Shown in pieces: positions 60,158 through 64,000 of a DNA stretch of 64,000 nucleotides. Source of the DNA: CATOSK01 sp034423195 (GTDB lineage: Bacteria > Chloroflexota > Dehalococcoidia > Lucifugimonadales > UBA3495). The translations under genes were made by a program, and so were the position numbers. Every line of letters begins with the position of its first letter. Position 1 is the first letter of the stretch. Where the stretch lies: contig DAOUIZ010000024.1 in the NCBI GenBank assembly GCA_034423195.1, positions 1-64,000 on the forward strand. The letters run 5' to 3'. Below the pieces are notes generated by a model. It was given only the letters and a program-made list of their open reading frames with translations, made no database searches and was not told where the DNA came from.

Positions 60158-61795
60158 TTGGCGACGGTGGAACGGTCGGTGAAAGGGGAGTTGGATGTGC
60201 TGCTGGAGGTGCTGCCTGCCAGGATTGCCGCCGAGCTTCGGGAGCGGGACGACATCGACGAGCTTCTCGAGGTGGTGCTCGATCTGGGCCGGGCCCCGGA
60301 GGCCCGTTTCCTGTCCGGCGACCTGCACCTTGACCAGGAAGAAGTCAGCCGCGGAGACCTCGATTACGTCACCACCAAAATCGGCGATTTCGGCGACGAC
60401 AACCGGGCCGGCATCGAGCGCACTCTCCATCGAATCTCCGCCATACGCAACCGGAAGGGACAGGTGGTCGGGATCACCTGCCGCGTGGGGCGTGCCGTCT
60501 ACGGCACCATCAAGATCGTCGAAGACCTCGCCTTCTCCGGCAAGAACATTCTGCTCCTCGGACGTCCCGGAGTTGGCAAGACCACCATGCTGCGGGAGAT
60601 GGCCCGGGTCCTGGCCGACGATGCCCTCAAGCGCGTCATCATCGTTGACACCTCCAACGAAATCGCCGGGGACGGCGACGTTCCCCATCCCGCCATCGGC
60701 TACGCCCGCCGCATGCAGGTCAGCACCCCCACCGCCCAGCACAGCGTCATGATCGAGGCGGTCGAAAACCACATGCCCCAGGTCATCATCATCGACGAAA
60801 TGGGCACCGAGCAGGAAGCTTCCGCCGCCCGCACCATCGCCGAGCGGGGAGTGCAGCTCATCGGCACTGCCCACGGCAACACCCTGGACAACCTGATCCT
60901 GAACCCCACCCTCTCCGACCTCATCGGCGGGGTGCAGACCGTGACCCTGGGAGACCAGGAAGCCAGGTTCCGAGGCACCCAGAAGACGGTGTTGGAGCGC
61001 AAGGCGCCCCCCACTTTCGACGTGGTCGTCGAGATCCAGAACTGGGAGCAGGTCGCCGTCCACGAAGACGTTGCCCAAGTCGTGGACCAGGCTCTGCGCG
61101 GGTACCAGATCATCCCGGAAATTCGCTCCCTTGGACCTGAAGGCGAGGTCCAGCGCACCCAAGACTCGCCCCGCCGCAGCGAAGGAACGCCTGCCCCGTG
61201 GTCGGCGGGTAACTCCACCCGGGCGCAGCGCTATCCCCAAGAACCCCTGCCCGCCTCCTTCTCCGCCGACAGCGAGCCGCAGAAACGTCTCGATGAGCGG
61301 GTGTTCCTCTTCGGGGTGGGACGGGACAAGCTGGAGGCTGCCCAGGCCGAAAGCAAGATATACCTGGATATCGCCAACGAACTCCGGCGCTCCACCATGG
61401 TCGTCACCACCAAGACCCACTACCGGCGCGGCGCCCAGCTGGTGAGGGTGGCCGAATCCAGCGGGACGCCGGTGTATGTCCTCCGCAAGAACACCGTCCC
61501 TCAGCTCATTGACTTCCTCCGCACCCTCGCCCGCGAGAGGGGACTGGATGCCGGACCCGCCCGCCGCGCCGACCCCGACAGCCATGCCGACGTATCCAAG
61601 GCATCCCTGGAAGAAGCCTTGCAGGAAGCGGAGTCCGCCGCCGAGCGGGTGCTGGGTGGTGAATTCAGCGTCCAGTTGGCTCCCCAGCGCCCCTACGTCC
61701 GGCGGCTCCAGCACTTGCTGGCCGAACGGTTCAGCCTGGCGTCCACCAGCAAGGGGCGGGAACCCGAACGGTCCGTGCTAATCTACCAGCCCTGA
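60158..61795 (+). CDS. R3H-domain AAA ATPase (SpoIIIAA/Ycf45-like)
   Basis: Protein of 545 aa starting at TTG 60158, one base after the preceding stop, with GGAGG six bases upstream. An N-terminal R3H-associated domain (LEVLPARIAAELRERDDIDEL) is followed by an ATPase core with Walker A LLGRPGVGKTTML near 133-145, IIVDTSNEIAGDGD, and Walker B VIIIDEMGTEQEA. A linker precedes a middle domain (LFGVGRDKLEAAQ). A C-terminal R3H motif (RRLQHLLAERFSL, GREPERSVLIY) binds single-stranded nucleic acid in relatives. The order matches cyanobacterial and Gram-positive Ycf45 proteins of unknown role. Confidence 0.88.
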   Translation: MATVERSVKGELDVLLEVLPARIAAELRERDDIDELLEVVLDLGRAPEARFLSGDLHLDQEEVSRGDLDYVTTKIGDFGDDNRAGIERTLHRISAIRNRKGQVVGITCRVGRAVYGTIKIVEDLAFSGKNILLLGRPGVGKTTMLREMARVLADDALKRVIIVDTSNEIAGDGDVPHPAIGYARRMQVSTPTAQHSVMIEAVENHMPQVIIIDEMGTEQEASAARTIAERGVQLIGTAHGNTLDNLILNPTLSDLIGGVQTVTLGDQEARFRGTQKTVLERKAPPTFDVVVEIQNWEQVAVHEDVAQVVDQALRGYQIIPEIRSLGPEGEVQRTQDSPRRSEGTPAPWSAGNSTRAQRYPQEPLPASFSADSEPQKRLDERVFLFGVGRDKLEAAQAESKIYLDIANELRRSTMVVTTKTHYRRGAQLVRVAESSGTPVYVLRKNTVPQLIDFLRTLARERGLDAGPARRADPDSHADVSKASLEEALQEAESAAERVLGGEFSVQLAPQRPYVRRLQHLLAERFSLASTSKGREPERSVLIYQP

Positions 61796-61866
61796 CCTCG
61801 ACGGATCAGGGACAGCGCCCTTCACCGGGCAGTTCCCGGCTCTTCCAGCCTTCCCCCGGCACACAA

Positions 61867-61906
61867 AAATAATCTCCGGCGTTTTTGGAACGCTGGAGAT
61901 TATTCT
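61867..61906. terminator. Bidirectional terminator
   Basis: AATAATCTCCGGCGT and ACGCTGGAGATTATT form a 15-bp stem with one G-T pair, T-rich on both sides. It separates convergent genes. Confidence 0.8.
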
Positions 61907-61958
61907 CAACCTGGCCGGATATTCCCCCTGCCAGGGTTGTAGGTTCTCCCCTCGCCCG

Positions 61959-63029
61959 CTACGGGGCCGCGGATCCGGCAGCCAGCCCGGGAAGCACCCA
62001 GAGACTCAGTGCGGAATCGAGCCCATTGCATTCGGAGAAGAGCAGGTCCCGCCGGACGTGACTCGGCCCACCCGCGTCCCCCCCTTCCCCGGCTTCTACC
62101 GCAAAGCACCGTCCAGCGTCGGCGCCCCGGATCAAGCCATCGTCCCGGATTTCAAACTTCTGCTGGGGGTCGTCCGAGCAGGGCAGCAGGATCAAAGCCC
62201 CCCCTGAAGCCTGTACGCAGCGTTCGAACGCTTCCATATAGAGCTGGCCCTCGGCCGGGTAATTCCAACGGAACATCTGGTCTTCCGCTCCGGGCTTGCA
62301 GGTGTGGGCCTGGAGCGGGGCGTCGAGGATGACGTCAGTCCCTTGCCCTAGTACATCCACGCAGTACAGCTCCGGTTCGTCCAGCGGATCGATCAGCTGC
62401 AACGCCGACCGTTGGCCGGCACCCAGCTCCGGTTCCGGGGTGGCCGGTTCCGGAGTGGGAGCAGGAGTGGGTACCGGCGTAGCCGTGGGCGTTGGCGTCG
62501 CATTTCGCTGTAGTTCCGCCAGGAACTGTGTGGCCTGCTGGTTGGTAATCCTGCCAGCGTCCAGCCAGGCAAACACTTCCCTGACTGTCCGTGGCTTGGG
62601 AACGGGAGTTGGCGTCGGTGTCGGCGTCGGTGTCGGCGTCGGCGTAGCCGTTGGTGTTGGTGTCGGTGTCGGAGGCAAAGCGGTGGGGACCGGAGTCGCC
62701 GTCTGCGGCCTGAAACGCACCACGTCGGGAATTCCTCCCGCCGCCAGCGTCGGCAGCACCAGCGGCAGCTCCTCGGCCCCCGCCGCCAGCGGAATGTCCA
62801 CCACCAGCGCTTCGGTCTCTTCCTGTGACAGCCAGAGCGTTACACCCAACACGGCCAACACGAAAATCGCCGCCCCAGCCACGGTGAACAGGCTCATCGT
62901 GAAGACAGAGAATGCGGTCAGCCCGATGCGCCGCCAACTCCAGCCGGGCAGCACCTCCCGGTCCCACATACCCCGCTCGCGTTGGGGCGGGGCTTCCCTG
63001 CCTGCGTTTTCTCCCGGTTCCTCAGCCAT
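61959..63029 (-). CDS. Membrane-anchored protein with Thr-Pro stalk and ricin-type lectin domain
   Basis: Protein of 356 aa from ATG 63029. A cytoplasmic head is followed by one membrane segment (about 36-68), a spacer, a (Thr-Pro)n stalk (about 115-145), a short helical insert (VREVFAWLDAGRITNQQATQF), a second Thr/Pro stalk and a beta-trefoil-like C-terminus. The trefoil shows YCVDVLGQ, QMFRWN, CVQASGGALILLPC and RCFAVEAGEG. The likely topology is C-terminus outside, displayed on a stalk. It may bind carbohydrate. Confidence 0.78.
   Translation of the reverse strand: MAEEPGENAGREAPPQRERGMWDREVLPGWSWRRIGLTAFSVFTMSLFTVAGAAIFVLAVLGVTLWLSQEETEALVVDIPLAAGAEELPLVLPTLAAGGIPDVVRFRPQTATPVPTALPPTPTPTPTATPTPTPTPTPTPTPVPKPRTVREVFAWLDAGRITNQQATQFLAELQRNATPTPTATPVPTPAPTPEPATPEPELGAGQRSALQLIDPLDEPELYCVDVLGQGTDVILDAPLQAHTCKPGAEDQMFRWNYPAEGQLYMEAFERCVQASGGALILLPCSDDPQQKFEIRDDGLIRGADAGRCFAVEAGEGGDAGGPSHVRRDLLFSECNGLDSALSLWVLPGLAAGSAAP
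62605..62671. repeat. GTCGGC/GTCGGT hexamer tract (Thr-Pro stalk)
   Basis: Tandem GTCGGT/GTCGGC units on the plus strand encode alternating Thr-Pro on the minus strand. The tract is prone to length change by slippage. Confidence 0.8.
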
Positions 63030-63111
63030 GCCCGCCTTCTGTCACAACCCCGCCCTCAGCCGACCTTCCTGAAACACTGGGGCGGCCCTTCGGAAAGGTC
63101 CTCGCCCCTTG

Positions 63112-64000
63112 CTACTCTTCGTCCCCATACTGGGCTTTCAGCGACTCCACCACCGCCGGGTCGGCCAGGGTTGTGGTATCTCCCAGGGCGCGCCCTTCCG
63201 CCACGTCCCGCAGCAGACGGCGCATTATCTTCCCGCTGCGTGTCTTGGGAAGCTCCGCCGCGAAATGGATGTCGTCGGGGCGGCAGATGGGGCCGATCTT
63301 GGTAGCGACGTGCTGCTTCAACTCGGTGATCAATTCGTCGGAAGCCGCCACGTTCTCCTTGATCGTCACGAAGGCCACGATGGCCTGACCCTTGATTTCG
63401 TCGGAGCGGCCGATGCAGGCGGCCTCGGCTACCTTGGAGTTGTCCACCAGGGCGCTTTCCACTTCCATGGTGCTGACCCGGTGCGCCGCCACGTTGATGA
63501 CGTCGTCCACCCGGCCCAGGATCCAGTGGTAGCCGTCCTCGTCAATCTTGGCGCCGTCGCCGGTGAAGTAGATGTTTTCGTACTTCGACCAGTACTGCTC
63601 CCTGAACCGCTCGTCGTCCCCATAGATGGTCCGCAGCATCGACGGCCAGGGCCGCTTGATTACCAGATACCCGCCCCCGCCTGGGCCCACCGAGTTCCCC
63701 GCCTCGTCCAGCACATCCACCTCGATACCCGGGAAGGGATGGGTTGCCGAACCCGGTTTGAGCGTGGTCACCCCCGGCAGCGGCGTTATCAGGATAGATC
63801 CCGTCTCGGTCTGCCACCAGGTATCCACCACCGGGCAGCGTCCCCCGCCAATGTTCTGCCAGTACCACACCCACGCCTCGGGATTGATCGGCTCCCCCAC
63901 GCTGCCCAGCAGGCGCAGGCTGGACATGTCGTGCCGGTTGGGGTGCTCCTCTCCCCACCGCATGAAAGTGCGGATGGCAGTGGGAGCGGTGTACAGGATG
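63112..64000 (-). CDS. acs: Acetyl-CoA synthetase, C-terminal part (cut by window edge)
   Basis: The frame enters from beyond base 64000 (ILYTAPTAIRTFMRWGEE) and runs for 296 codons to a stop at 63112. Typical Acs segments are LLGSVGEPINPEAWVWYW, VVDTWWQTETGSILITP, IYFTGDGAKIDEDGYHWILG and the hinge DVINVAAHRVSTMEVE. The C-terminal KTRSGKIMRRLLR holds the catalytic, acetylation-regulated lysine. It activates acetate to acetyl-CoA with ATP. About 350 N-terminal residues lie outside. Confidence 0.95.
   Translation of the reverse strand, partial: ILYTAPTAIRTFMRWGEEHPNRHDMSSLRLLGSVGEPINPEAWVWYWQNIGGGRCPVVDTWWQTETGSILITPLPGVTTLKPGSATHPFPGIEVDVLDEAGNSVGPGGGGYLVIKRPWPSMLRTIYGDDERFREQYWSKYENIYFTGDGAKIDEDGYHWILGRVDDVINVAAHRVSTMEVESALVDNSKVAEAACIGRSDEIKGQAIVAFVTIKENVAASDELITELKQHVATKIGPICRPDDIHFAAELPKTRSGKIMRRLLRDVAEGRALGDTTTLADPAVVESLKAQYGDEE

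Noticed and set aside
62605..62671. CRISPR-like repeat array
   Set aside because: Units are 6 bp without spacers and encode the Thr-Pro stalk of a protein.

Overview
The window is GC-rich bacterial chromosomal DNA. It carries bacterial-style Shine-Dalgarno sequences, sigma70-type promoters, frequent GTG/TTG starts and many ATGA-type gene overlaps. Gene content suggests a Chloroflexota bacterium, most likely Dehalococcoidia/SAR202-like: split glycine dehydrogenase (gcvPA/gcvPB), HspR, a Bacillus-type SOS box, DUF1501/DUF1800 proteins, several lipoprotein peptide-binding proteins, SMP-30, BNR and NHL beta-propellers, and hydantoinase/amidohydrolase genes. The taxonomic call is inference; no rRNA gene is present.

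Layout. 0-7 kb: an ERG4/ERG24-type sterol reductase, a decayed IS3 transposase remnant, a two-gene AAA-ATPase + TOPRIM-like cassette that looks like a defence module, and two MacB/LolD-type ABC ATPases without a permease. 7-14 kb: tRNA-Trp, a frameshifted peptide-binding protein, a DUF805 protein, an SMP-30 operon, signal peptidase I, a Rieske ferredoxin and a Uma2 nuclease. 14-19 kb: complete glycine cleavage operon gcvT-gcvH-gcvPA-gcvPB. 19-23 kb: DUF2182/DUF1326 pair, Phd/PIN toxin-antitoxin module, amidohydrolase and cupin. 23-30.5 kb: peptide-binding lipoprotein, BNR propeller, hsp20 operon divergent from hspR, ketopantoate-reductase-like gene, and a PIN gene with an unknown partner. 30.7-41.4 kb: serA, a repeat-rich spacer, alpha/beta hydrolase, DUF1801 protein, an imuB-dnaE2 mutagenesis cassette with an SOS box inside its promoter, and an MFS transporter. 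41.4-46.5 kb: an AT-richer two-gene cassette with a LOTUS/OST-HTH-like protein, a hydantoinase, a MITE-like spacer and a response regulator with a degenerate receiver. 46.5-51 kb: NHL, DUF1501 and DUF1800 genes. 51-57 kb: complete oligopeptide ABC transporter operon. 57-62 kb: pdxS, a SnoaL-like gene, pdxT, a GNAT-like gene and an R3H/SpoIIIAA-like ATPase. 62-64 kb: a membrane-anchored ricin-lectin protein and the 3' part of acetyl-CoA synthetase.

The genes suggest a heterotrophic life style: uptake of peptides, use of glycine and cyclic amides through one-carbon and PLP-dependent metabolism, and inducible mutagenesis under DNA damage. The best candidates for little-described systems are the AAA/TOPRIM-like pair (2366-4416), the LOTUS-like pair (41662-43223), the PIN/OB-like pair (29272-30531) and the small gene leading the hsp20 operon (27163-27372).
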